Of a DNA stretch of 13,081 nucleotides, positions 1 to 6,469 are shown one piece after another. Made by a program: the position numbers and the translations under genes. Under the pieces are notes generated by a model. That model had not been told where the DNA came from, ran no database searches, and was given only the letters and a program-made list of their open reading frames with translations. The stretch spans positions 1 through 13,081 of the forward strand of contig CAYGRY010000075.1 of assembly GCA_964352405.1 (NCBI GenBank), in the 5' to 3' direction. Numbering within the stretch: the stretch's first letter is position 1; each line of letters begins with the position of its first letter. Source of the DNA: UBA4207 sp964352405 (GTDB lineage Bacteria; Bdellovibrionota; Bacteriovoracia; Bacteriovoracales; Bacteriovoracaceae).

Positions 1-2
1 CC

Positions 3-83
3 TTGACTCATGATGAAAAACCAAGCATTGTTAAAGTTGTAAACTCTCTAAAAGACGAACATCATAGGCATGCCACCTATTAA
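3..83 (+). CDS. C-terminal end of an upstream gene (partial, unidentified)
   Basis: One frame is open from the window edge to a TAA at 81-83. It encodes 26 residues ending DEHHRHATY, while the other two forward frames hit stops within the first 15 bases. The composition is protein-like (charged, with a His-rich tail) but too short to assign to a family. It ends 39 nt before the next ATG. It could be the tail of a real gene or a chance open frame. Confidence 0.4.
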   Translation: MTHDEKPSIVKVVNSLKDEHHRHATY

Positions 84-122
84 AAGGCAATCCTATGGCA
101 TTGCATTAGTTAGGGCTATCTT

Positions 123-533
123 ATGAGAATTTGGTTAATTTCAGCTTCTTTATTTATCTTTACGGCAATAACTCCTGTTAAAGGTTTCGCCCAGGATAAT
201 TCATCTTCAATTGTTGAACAGAGTTTACAAGACGCCATGATCATCGGTGGTACTGCTCTTGGTGGTGCTGTTCTAGGTTTATCCACACTTTCTTTTGTTG
301 AAGAGCCAAGTGAACATTTAAAAAATGTTTTAGTTGGTGGAGCTGTTGGAATTATCGTTGGTGTAGGTCTCGTTGCTTATATGCAAGCCAATAAAAGCCA
401 AACAATCTACAAGCAATCAAGTGTTGATTCTTTAGATTTTGAAACAACTCAAAGAGTTGCTTGGCACCAAAAAGAACAATCTCAAACCGCTCCTGTGCCT
501 CCTGCGCAAGTGGGCTATCAGTTTTCTTTCTAG
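123..533 (+). CDS. small exported protein with two glycine-rich membrane segments
   Basis: This 136-aa protein is not one I recognise. Residues 1-23 form a Sec signal peptide (positive start, hydrophobic core, GFA then Q24 as a likely cleavage site). Two glycine-rich hydrophobic segments follow, at about 39-59 (IIGGTALGGAVLG) and 68-87 (VLVGGAVGIIVGVG). Their small-residue spacing is typical of glycine-zipper helix hairpins. The polar C-terminal tail (88-136) contains a Gln/Pro-rich stretch and ends in aromatic YQFSF. The start is supported by AGGG at 112-115, 7 nt before the ATG. The nucleoside transporter begins 9 nt after the stop, so the two are probably co-transcribed. A role with the transporter is only suggested by position. 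Confidence 0.75.
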   Translation: MRIWLISASLFIFTAITPVKGFAQDNSSSIVEQSLQDAMIIGGTALGGAVLGLSTLSFVEEPSEHLKNVLVGGAVGIIVGVGLVAYMQANKSQTIYKQSSVDSLDFETTQRVAWHQKEQSQTAPVPPAQVGYQFSF

Positions 534-542
534 GCAAATATT

Positions 543-1757
543 ATGGATCAACTTATCTCCGCCTTTGGGTTGCTTTGTATGCTACTCATCGCCTACCTTT
601 TCTCTAGCGATAAGAAAGCGATTAATTGGAAGACTGTTGGTTCCGGTATCATCCTTCAAGTTGTCTTTGGTTTAATTATTTTAAAAACTGGTTTTGGTCG
701 ATCAATCTTTGATACTGCCAGAGAGCTGTTTACAGGAATTTTAGATTTCACCAACGAAGGCTCAAGATTTATTTTTGGACCACTAACTGATGTTTCTAAA
801 ATTGGTTTCGTTTTTGCCTTCTTAGTTCTTCCAACTATTATTTTCATGAGTTCACTCATGAGTGTTCTTTACTACCTTGGTATTATGCAAATCTTGATCA
901 AGGTTGCGGCTAAGCTCATGGTTAAAGTGATGGGAACATCAGGAGCTGAAAGCTTAGCAGCGGCAGCTAATATTTTTGCCGGTCAAACAGAAGCTCCTTT
1001 AGTCATTAAACCTTTTATTAGTGCGATGACGAAATCAGAGTTAATGGCGCTAATGACTGGTGGCATGGCGACTGTCGCTGGCGGTGTTCTTGCTGCTTAC
1101 GTCGGTCTTGGTGTCGATGCAGGACACCTACTCGCAGCTTCTGTGATGTCAGCTCCAGCCGCACTCGTTTGTGCCAAGTTAATGGTACCTGAAACAGAAG
1201 TCAGTAAAACAAAAGGGGATGTCTCTTTAGATCTTCCAAATACCCACGCCAATATGATTGATGCGGCAGCAAGTGGCGCAACAGATGGTCTTAATCTTGC
1301 CCTCAATGTAGGCGCGATGCTCTTGGCCTTTATCGCCTTAATCGCCATGGTTAATGGCGCTTTTGGAAAAGTGGGCGGACTGGTTGGATATCCAGGTTTA
1401 AGCCTTGAGCTGATCACGGGTTACTTATTTGCTCCAATAGCATGGCTTCTCGGTGTGCCTTGGGCAGACTGTTTAATTGTTGGAACTCTTCTTGGTAAAA
1501 AACTTATCTTGAATGAATTTGTTGCTTATTTAGACCTTCAAGCAGCGATGCCACAGCTTTCTGAGCGCGCGATTATTATTTCAACTTATGCTCTTTGCGG
1601 ATTTGCCAACTTCAGTTCGATCGCGATTCAAATCGGTGGGATTGGAACCTTGGCACCAGATCGTAGGAAGGATTTAGCTCTTTTAGGTGTTCGCTCATTG
1701 ATTGGTGGAACGCTGGCTTGCTTCATGACCGCCTGCATTGCTGGGATATTTATCTAA
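543..1757 (+). CDS. nupC: NupC-type concentrative nucleoside transporter (CNT family)
   Basis: This 404-aa polytopic inner-membrane protein has the usual length for bacterial CNT carriers, which import nucleosides with a cation (Na+ or H+). The family signatures are present: GQTEAPLVIKP at 147-157, LLGKKLILNEFVAY at 317-329 and GFANFSSIAIQIGG at 353-366. By alignment with the known nucleoside site of the Vibrio CNT structure, G147-Q148-T149-E150, E325 and F354/N356/S359 match the substrate-contacting residues, so the pocket looks intact. Cation and exact substrate range cannot be read from sequence. The ribosome binding site is weak (AGG at 532-534 overlapping the previous stop). This fits read-through translation from the 123-533 gene 9 nt upstream. 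Nucleoside uptake would suit a cell that recycles nucleic acids, but that is inference. Confidence 0.95.
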   Translation: MDQLISAFGLLCMLLIAYLFSSDKKAINWKTVGSGIILQVVFGLIILKTGFGRSIFDTARELFTGILDFTNEGSRFIFGPLTDVSKIGFVFAFLVLPTIIFMSSLMSVLYYLGIMQILIKVAAKLMVKVMGTSGAESLAAAANIFAGQTEAPLVIKPFISAMTKSELMALMTGGMATVAGGVLAAYVGLGVDAGHLLAASVMSAPAALVCAKLMVPETEVSKTKGDVSLDLPNTHANMIDAAASGATDGLNLALNVGAMLLAFIALIAMVNGAFGKVGGLVGYPGLSLELITGYLFAPIAWLLGVPWADCLIVGTLLGKKLILNEFVAYLDLQAAMPQLSERAIIISTYALCGFANFSSIAIQIGGIGTLAPDRRKDLALLGVRSLIGGTLACFMTACIAGIFI

Positions 1758-1793
1758 ATCCTTCTAAAGAAAATTTTATGACGCACAAATTTT

Positions 1794-1820
1794 GCCGTGA
1801 CCCGCTTCGGCTCGCCTGCG
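1794..1820. other. short GC-rich block in the RNase G leader region
   Basis: This 27-nt block is about 78% G+C (21 of 27) inside an otherwise AT-rich intergenic stretch. It can form small hairpins such as CCG-CTT-CGG at 1802-1810. It lacks a following T-tract, so it is not a standard terminator. It lies upstream of the predicted promoter for the RNase gene. Its function is unknown. Confidence 0.35.
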
Positions 1821-1831
1821 TTTCTTACACC

Positions 1832-1840
1832 TGATAAAAT
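1832..1840 (+). promoter_or_regulatory. extended -10 promoter for the RNase E/G gene
   Basis: TGATAAAAT is an extended -10 element: TG, one base, then TAAAAT (5 of 6 to TATAAT). No good -35 sits at 17 nt, as expected for extended -10 promoters. Transcription would start near 1847, leaving a leader of about 25 nt with AAAAGG at 1858-1863, 8 nt before the ATG. Confidence 0.5.
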
Positions 1841-1871
1841 AGAAAGGAATATATTTTAAAAGGTATCCGCA

Positions 1872-3449
1872 ATGGCAAAAGAACTCATAATCAATCAGAC
1901 ACTTAACGAGTGTCGGGTTGCTCTCGTCGAAAATGGCGAAATTCTCGAATATCTCATGGACAGGGGGAGTGATGAAAAAGAAGACTTCCCCAATGTCGGT
2001 AATGTTTATAAAGGCAAAGTTTTAAGAGTCCTTCCTGGAATGCAGTCGGCGTTTGTCGATATTGGCTGGGAGAAGGCCGCCTTTTTATACGTTGATGATG
2101 CTTATCTTCCAACATTAGATGAACAGCGTGAAATGGCCGAAAAAAGCCGTGAAAATGCAGAATCTTCTAAGCGTGTTGGAGAAATGATCCCTGATGAATT
2201 TTCAACTTTATCTGAACAAGTCGACATGCGCTTTCGCCCTGAGGCGACGATTGAAAGTTTTTTAAAAGAAGGCGATGAGATTATCGTTCAAGTAGCAAAA
2301 GAGCCTATCTCGACAAAAGGTCCAAGGGTGACCTGTCATATTACCTTGGCTGGTCGCTACGTTGTGTTCATGCCTTATATTGAGCACACAGGAGTGAGTC
2401 GTCGTATTGAAAATGAAGGCGAGCGTGAGCGCTTAAAAGAAATCCTCGATACCATAAGGCCTGAAGGTAAGGGGATTATTGCTCGTACCGTTGCCGAAGC
2501 TCAAAGCTATAAAACATTAAAACAAGATTTTAATCTCTTGGTAAAGATTTGGAAGGATGTCCAAAAATCTGAAACTCAAACAAAAGCTGCCACTCTTGTT
2601 TACCGCGATCTTAATTTTATTCAACGAATTCTTCGCGATATTACAGATGAAGATGTTCATAAAGTTGTTGTTGATTCTAAAGAGATGGAACGTGAAGTTG
2701 AAAAATTCACCAAACGTTTCTTGCCAAACCTTTCGGCTAAGATTGAATTCTACGAGGGAGATGCTTCTCCATTTGAAAAATATGGAATCGATCTAGAAAT
2801 TGAGCGTGGTATTTCTAATAAGGTTTTCCTTAGAAGTGGAGGATCTTTAAACATCGATCAAACGGAAGCTCTGGTTTCTATTGATGTGAATACAGGTAAG
2901 TTTGTTGGTCGAAAAAACTTAGAAGATACGATTGTTAAAACCAATCTTGAAGCCGTTCGAGAAATAGCTTATCAATTACGCCTTAGAAATTGTGGTGGGA
3001 TCATCATCGTTGATTTTATCGATATGGAAAAAGAAGAACACCGTGAACAGGTTTATACGACCTTTGTTGAAGCGCTCAAAAAAGATCGTGCGAAAACAAA
3101 TGTTCTTCCGATATCAGGTCTTGGTCTGATCGAGATGACCAGAAAAAGAACAAGAGATACATTAACTCGTGTGATGTGTGAGCCTTGTCCTTATTGCGAA
3201 GGAACAGGCAAAGTAAAGTCCACTTTAACTGTTTGTTATGAGCTGGTTCGAGAGATTACTAAGACGCTGAAGAAGACAAATTGCAAAAAGCTTTTTGTTT
3301 TTGCTCACCCTGAAGTGGCCGCAAGACTTTCTGGAGTCGATCTTGATTTGATCGAAACCCTTGAAGATGCTTACGGCGCTACCGTTCAGATGAGATCAGA
3401 AAATAATTATCACGTCGAACAATACGAGATTTTTACTCAAGATCCCTAG
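1872..3449 (+). CDS. rng: ribonuclease E/G family endoribonuclease (RNase G-like)
   Basis: This is a single-strand-specific endoribonuclease for mRNA decay and rRNA/tRNA processing. The 525 aa cover the catalytic core only, with no RNase E-type C-terminal scaffold, so RNase G is the better name. An S1 domain begins near residue 40 (GNVYKGKVLRVLPGMQSAFVDIG). The 5'-sensor region includes GVSRRIE at 174-180. The DNase I-like catalytic subdomain carries the two metal-binding aspartates D338 (SIDVNTGKF) and D381 (IIIVDFIDM), spaced 43 residues as in E. coli RNase E D303/D346. The zinc-link CPYC motif is C439/C442, preceded by C436. Within the S1 region, residues about 80-125 form a charged insertion. 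The ATG has AAAAGG 8 nt upstream. The stop lies 5 nt from the stop of the convergent gene, leaving no room for a separate terminator. Confidence 0.95.
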   Translation: MAKELIINQTLNECRVALVENGEILEYLMDRGSDEKEDFPNVGNVYKGKVLRVLPGMQSAFVDIGWEKAAFLYVDDAYLPTLDEQREMAEKSRENAESSKRVGEMIPDEFSTLSEQVDMRFRPEATIESFLKEGDEIIVQVAKEPISTKGPRVTCHITLAGRYVVFMPYIEHTGVSRRIENEGERERLKEILDTIRPEGKGIIARTVAEAQSYKTLKQDFNLLVKIWKDVQKSETQTKAATLVYRDLNFIQRILRDITDEDVHKVVVDSKEMEREVEKFTKRFLPNLSAKIEFYEGDASPFEKYGIDLEIERGISNKVFLRSGGSLNIDQTEALVSIDVNTGKFVGRKNLEDTIVKTNLEAVREIAYQLRLRNCGGIIIVDFIDMEKEEHREQVYTTFVEALKKDRAKTNVLPISGLGLIEMTRKRTRDTLTRVMCEPCPYCEGTGKVKSTLTVCYELVREITKTLKKTNCKKLFVFAHPEVAARLSGVDLDLIETLEDAYGATVQMRSENNYHVEQYEIFTQDP

Positions 3450-3454
3450 CCAAA

Positions 3455-4225
3455 TTAGAAACATTCAATGCTAACAGAGTCTCCATGATGGTCATCAATG
3501 GCCGTCATGATGACCTGTGCACTAAAGGTTTGGTCATTATCAATAATACGCTTAACCGGAATGATTAAATCAAATTCACCAAACCCACGTGATCTAGAGC
3601 TTAACCAAAAATTAAACTTGTCGTACCCAACATAAACTTGTGGGTTGTAGTTAATAGAGTTAGCCAGTGAAGCAAAAGTAGTATCGCCTTCAGACCATGT
3701 ATCGCCACCATCAGTTAGTTTATACTCAAATTTTAAATCTTTAAGACTAGAAAAATCGCCATAAGCTTCTAGGGTGGCACTAAAAGAAATTGTTGCATCT
3801 AAAAAGCCATCACCTGAAACATTGTTTGCTTCACATGTGATTTTTCTCGTTTGTAATTCAATCTCAAGATTCTTAAGACCTTGGTTATTATCTAAGTAGA
3901 AGAATTTAGCTTTTCTCGTTAGATTCATTGAGCGAGTTAGGATTTGCTTCATTTGCTTTGCAGTTTTTTTATCAACGGCCTCAACAGCTTTTAAATCTAG
4001 ATCAAAGAACTCACCATTAATGAGATCTTTTTCGCTTAAGCTAACCATAAAGTCGACATCAGTAATAAGAACGCTTTCTTTGCCCTTATTTTCAAGGACT
4101 AGTACACAAGCATCACCAATCACAAACGGATCAATCTCGCCGCACATGCTGTCTTTAAGTCTAAATTGTTCTGCCTGGGCGGTAATTGAAACTAGTACTG
4201 ATAAAAGAATAAAAAGTTTTTTCAT
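3455..4225 (-). CDS. secreted protein of unknown function
   Basis: This 256-aa protein is not recognised. I start it at the ATG at 4225 because AGGGAG lies 6 nt upstream (complement of 4232-4237) and the protein then opens with a clean signal peptide, MKKLFILLSVLVSITAQA, cleaved before E19. A longer frame starting at 4300 is open but begins upstream of the predicted transcription start. The mature part is rich in alternating hydrophobic/polar residues and Asp, suggesting beta structure. It has four cysteines at 28, 40, 131 and 255, enough for two disulfides in the periplasm or outside. It has no lipobox. It reads toward the RNase gene, 5 nt tail to tail. A TATAAT promoter precedes it. Confidence 0.8.
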   Translation of the reverse strand: MKKLFILLSVLVSITAQAEQFRLKDSMCGEIDPFVIGDACVLVLENKGKESVLITDVDFMVSLSEKDLINGEFFDLDLKAVEAVDKKTAKQMKQILTRSMNLTRKAKFFYLDNNQGLKNLEIELQTRKITCEANNVSGDGFLDATISFSATLEAYGDFSSLKDLKFEYKLTDGGDTWSEGDTTFASLANSINYNPQVYVGYDKFNFWLSSRSRGFGEFDLIIPVKRIIDNDQTFSAQVIMTAIDDHHGDSVSIECF

Positions 4226-4276
4226 GTGTATCTCCCTAAGATGCACTGTTTCTAAACAATTGGTGGCAGCGTGTAA

Positions 4277-4306
4277 ATTATAATAAATGAAGCTTATCAA
4301 TCTAAA
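4277..4306 (-). promoter_or_regulatory. promoter for the convergent secreted-protein gene
   Basis: On the minus strand a perfect TATAAT (complement of 4277-4282) follows TTTAGA (complement of 4301-4306; 4 of 6 to TTGACA) with an 18-nt spacer. The start of transcription would be near 4270, giving a 45-nt leader with AGGGAG before the ATG at 4225. Confidence 0.55.
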
Positions 4307-4367
4307 AAATAGATAGTTGTTTTAAGCGGTAATGCTTCGTGTGGTGCGAATTGATCCCGAGTAATGG

Positions 4368-4425
4368 TGTCAAACTGACTACTTTGGTCCCCTTTTAGCC
4401 CCTAAAAGCCTGTCAAATTTACAGG
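4368..4425. repeat. tandem inverted repeats and TGTCAAA direct repeats between divergent promoters
   Basis: CTTTTAG-CCC-CTAAAAG (4392-4408) is a perfect 7-bp inverted repeat. It is followed with no gap by CCTGT-CAAATTT-ACAGG (4409-4425), a 5-bp inverted repeat with a 7-nt loop. TGTCAAA occurs at 4368-4374 and again at 4411-4417, 43 bp apart (about four helical turns). The site lies upstream of the + strand promoter at 4440-4469, so these read more like DNA operator sites than RNA structures. No regulator can be named. The rest of the 4226-4538 gap holds two promoters and leaders and no gene. Confidence 0.45.
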
Positions 4426-4439
4426 ATCTAGGGATTTTA

Positions 4440-4469
4440 TTGGCATTAAATTTGGTTATGTGGTCTAAG
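4440..4469 (+). promoter_or_regulatory. promoter for the acidic lipoprotein gene
   Basis: TTGGCA (4440-4445; 5 of 6 to TTGACA) and TCTAAG (4464-4469; 4 of 6 to TATAAT) are separated by 18 nt, with an extended-10 TG at 4461-4462. Transcription would begin near 4476, giving a leader of about 60 nt ending in AGGGGG (4529-4534), 4 nt before the ATG. Confidence 0.5.
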
Positions 4470-4538
4470 ACTCACGTTCACATATCCAAGAAAGGCTATA
4501 CGAATTATTAACTGCGACAACACGCGCTAGGGGGACTC

Positions 4539-5402
4539 ATGTCTATTGCTTCAAAATTATTTAAAGGTGCTGCAGTGCTATCAGCTGCAACTATGCTTGC
4601 TGCTTGTACTGGCGGCGGCGGATCAACGTCAACTTATGGTGCTTATTACTCACCAACAGCTTCTGTAAGCCAATTCGTTTCTGCTCTAAACAGCATCGAA
4701 GGTTATAACGCTGATGGTTCTTATGTAGAGCTTTATACTGATGAAACAATTCGTTCAACTTATGCTGGCGAAGATAACTGGTTTGTTATCTATGATGATA
4801 AGTATAACGAATATAAAGCAGTATCTTTAGAGTATATCCGTTCTATCGTTTATTATGACTACTATTCAAATGCTACATCACTCGCTCGTGAGTTCCGTTC
4901 AATTGAGCGTGACGATATCAACTACGGTGATATCAATGGTGACTTCTGGGGTGATGATTACGAAGTCGTTGATTATGACTACTGGACTAACACTTTCATC
5001 GGTCGTAACTCTGGTTTCCAGTATGAAGACGAAGCTGCTACTACAGACGTTTCTCTAATGACTGCTGAACTTGAGCAAAAAGAATTCATTAAAAAAGCTG
5101 CTAACGTTTCTTTCGCTTTCAACGTAGGTATCGAAACTTCAATGTCTTTGGTAACTCTTGGTAAAAAAGCTGAAGAACTTGTTCAAAAATCAGGTGGAGA
5201 GCTAACAACTGCTGATGAACTTGCTCTTACAAATGATCTTCAAAAACTAACTGGTGTATCTCTTGCTGAAGTTATGGCCGCTGCAAACGACCAAGCTGCT
5301 CAAGATGACCTAGTTGGCAAAATTGCTGACAAAATCGGAACTTCTGCATCTAATCTTGAAAACAAGATTCTTCCAGAGCTTTTCGGTCTACAGTTACAAT
5401 AA
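4539..5402 (+). CDS. acidic, tyrosine-rich lipoprotein of unknown function
   Basis: This 287-aa protein has a lipoprotein signal peptide. The lipobox LAAC spans residues 20-23, so lipidated C23 becomes the N-terminus, followed by a flexible TGGGGSTS linker. Residue 24 is Thr rather than Asp, which would favour sorting to the outer membrane under the E. coli rule. Residues about 60-165 are strikingly rich in Tyr, Asp and Asn (for example VYYDYYSNA, YGDINGDFWGDDYEVVDYDYW). Residues about 170-287 look alpha-helical and Ala/Leu/Lys-rich. The family is not recognised. A strong promoter-like site, a purine-rich Shine-Dalgarno and a strong terminator bracket the gene as a single unit. Frequent GCT, CGT and AAC codons hint at high expression. 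Confidence 0.85.
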   Translation: MSIASKLFKGAAVLSAATMLAACTGGGGSTSTYGAYYSPTASVSQFVSALNSIEGYNADGSYVELYTDETIRSTYAGEDNWFVIYDDKYNEYKAVSLEYIRSIVYYDYYSNATSLAREFRSIERDDINYGDINGDFWGDDYEVVDYDYWTNTFIGRNSGFQYEDEAATTDVSLMTAELEQKEFIKKAANVSFAFNVGIETSMSLVTLGKKAEELVQKSGGELTTADELALTNDLQKLTGVSLAEVMAAANDQAAQDDLVGKIADKIGTSASNLENKILPELFGLQLQ

Positions 5403-5433
5403 TCGTTTCCCAAGCATCGCGATTAAATAATGA

Positions 5434-5461
5434 AGCCACCCGAATGGGTGGCTTTTTTTTT
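5434..5461 (+). terminator. rho-independent terminator after the lipoprotein gene
   Basis: AGCCACCC (5434-5441) pairs perfectly with GGGTGGCT (5446-5453) across a GAAT loop, followed by nine T residues (5453-5461). It is a textbook terminator 31 nt past the stop codon. Confidence 0.95.
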
Positions 5462-5487
5462 GGCAAAACTTCAGTCATACTCCATCA

Positions 5488-6363
5488 ATGAATATAACCA
5501 AAATCAGTTTTTTCGTACTATGTTTGAATTCTTGTTTGAACTTTGCTTGGGCCGAGTCTACAGCCGCCGAAACAAGACTGGATAACGAGGAACTTCTACA
5601 GCTTTCAAGATTCACACTATTGGCGCATAAGCAGAACTACTTACTGCCAGTCACTTATAATTTCAAACCAAATAATGAACCTAACGATCGATTAAAAGCC
5701 AGAGGTATTGCTACCGGACTTGATCGAGTGATGAGAATTGAGTCAAAGTTTCAATTGAGTTTTAAGTTTCCCATCGCTACGAGTATCTTTTTTGATAATG
5801 ACGGTATTTGGGCAGCTTATACTCAGCTGTCATATTGGCAAGTCTATAATCAAAATAGCTCAAGACCATTTAGGGAAAGTAATTACGAGCCTGAAATCTT
5901 TTATCGAAAAAGAAATGACATAAAGTTCTTTAACATCAACTTTGATGCTTTTATGTTTGGCTTAGTCCATCAATCAAATGGCCAAACGGAAAATCTCTCA
6001 AGAAGTTGGAATAGAATCTATTTCACAGGTCTTTTTTCCATCCATCACTTCGCTTTAGCAGTTAAAACTTGGTACCGCGTACCTGATGGCGTCAATGATG
6101 ATAATCCTCAGCTTGAAAAATATATGGGTAAATTTGAATTAAGGTTTGCTTATAAAAATGCGGACTGGGTTTATTCATTGCTTTTAAGAAACTCCTTTGA
6201 GGGAAAAAATCACGGTTATCGTGAACTAGGTATTTCAATGCCATTAAACAACAAAATTAAAGGCTTTCTTCAGTACGCTAATGGTTACGGTGAGAGTTTG
6301 CTTGATTATTATGTCAGTACCAATCGAATTGGCTTAGGAATTATTGTCTCAGACTTACTCTAG
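5488..6363 (+). CDS. pldA: outer membrane phospholipase A (OMPLA)
   Basis: This is a calcium-dependent outer-membrane beta-barrel phospholipase that hydrolyses acyl esters of phospholipids when the bilayer is disturbed. The 291 aa match the family size. A signal peptide (1-22, ending FAWA) is followed by the barrel. Diagnostic motifs are YWQVYNQNSSRPFRESNYEPE (117-136), HQSNG with catalytic H161 and S163, and SRSWNR with N175 as the third catalytic residue. The S163-N175 spacing of 12 equals that of E. coli S144-N156, and S171 corresponds to the calcium-site S152. GYGESLLDY (267-274) near the C-terminus is also typical. All key residues are intact. No Shine-Dalgarno precedes the ATG, yet no other in-frame start lies between it and an upstream stop, and the signal peptide fits this start. 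Confidence 0.95.
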   Translation: MNITKISFFVLCLNSCLNFAWAESTAAETRLDNEELLQLSRFTLLAHKQNYLLPVTYNFKPNNEPNDRLKARGIATGLDRVMRIESKFQLSFKFPIATSIFFDNDGIWAAYTQLSYWQVYNQNSSRPFRESNYEPEIFYRKRNDIKFFNINFDAFMFGLVHQSNGQTENLSRSWNRIYFTGLFSIHHFALAVKTWYRVPDGVNDDNPQLEKYMGKFELRFAYKNADWVYSLLLRNSFEGKNHGYRELGISMPLNNKIKGFLQYANGYGESLLDYYVSTNRIGLGIIVSDLL

Positions 6364-6370
6364 TCATAGC

Positions 6371-6385
6371 GTCTAAACTTTAGAC
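6371..6385. repeat. perfect palindrome GTCTAAACTTTAGAC
   Basis: Seven-base arms (GTCTAAA / TTTAGAC) flank a single central C, 8 nt after the pldA stop. With one central base it suits binding by a dimeric protein better than an RNA hairpin. As RNA, only five pairs with a five-base loop could form, followed by a pyrimidine run, so a weak terminator is the alternative. Confidence 0.45.
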
Positions 6386-6401
6386 AGTTTCTCTTTCTAA
6401 G

Positions 6402-6416
6402 TTGTTAAAATAACAA
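6402..6416. repeat. inverted repeat TTGTTA-AAA-TAACAA
   Basis: Six-base perfect arms flank AAA, about 55 nt before the 1040-aa gene and 17 bp downstream of the palindrome at 6371-6385. It may be an operator for the downstream two-gene unit. The 106-nt gap has no convincing -35/-10 pair; CTAAG at 6397-6401 is the only weak -10-like core. Confidence 0.4.
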
Positions 6417-6469
6417 ACGCTATTTAGGTATGAGCTTTGCATCTTAATCCAGACTAACTCATAGCTTGG

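Noticed and set aside
61..105. Structured RNA or repeat element from ATAGG/CCTAT and GCAAT/ATTGC pairs
   Set aside because: The arms are only 5 bp and mutually exclusive, and no conserved pattern was seen; probably chance.
1097..1417. 106-aa reverse-strand open frame inside nupC
   Set aside because: It lies entirely within a well-supported transporter gene, has a composition typical of an antisense shadow, and shows no ribosome binding site or domain.
1758..1830. Terminator after nupC
   Set aside because: The GC-rich block forms only 3-4 bp stems and is not followed by a run of T.
3490..3515. Bidirectional terminator between the convergent genes
   Set aside because: The 7-bp inverted repeat has a 12-nt loop and no T-tract on either side, and it falls inside coding sequence.
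4226..4300. Longer N-terminus for the minus-strand secreted protein (start at 4300)
   Set aside because: It would precede the predicted transcription start near 4270, lacks a Shine-Dalgarno and would bury the signal peptide. The ATG at 4225 has AGGGAG at the right distance.
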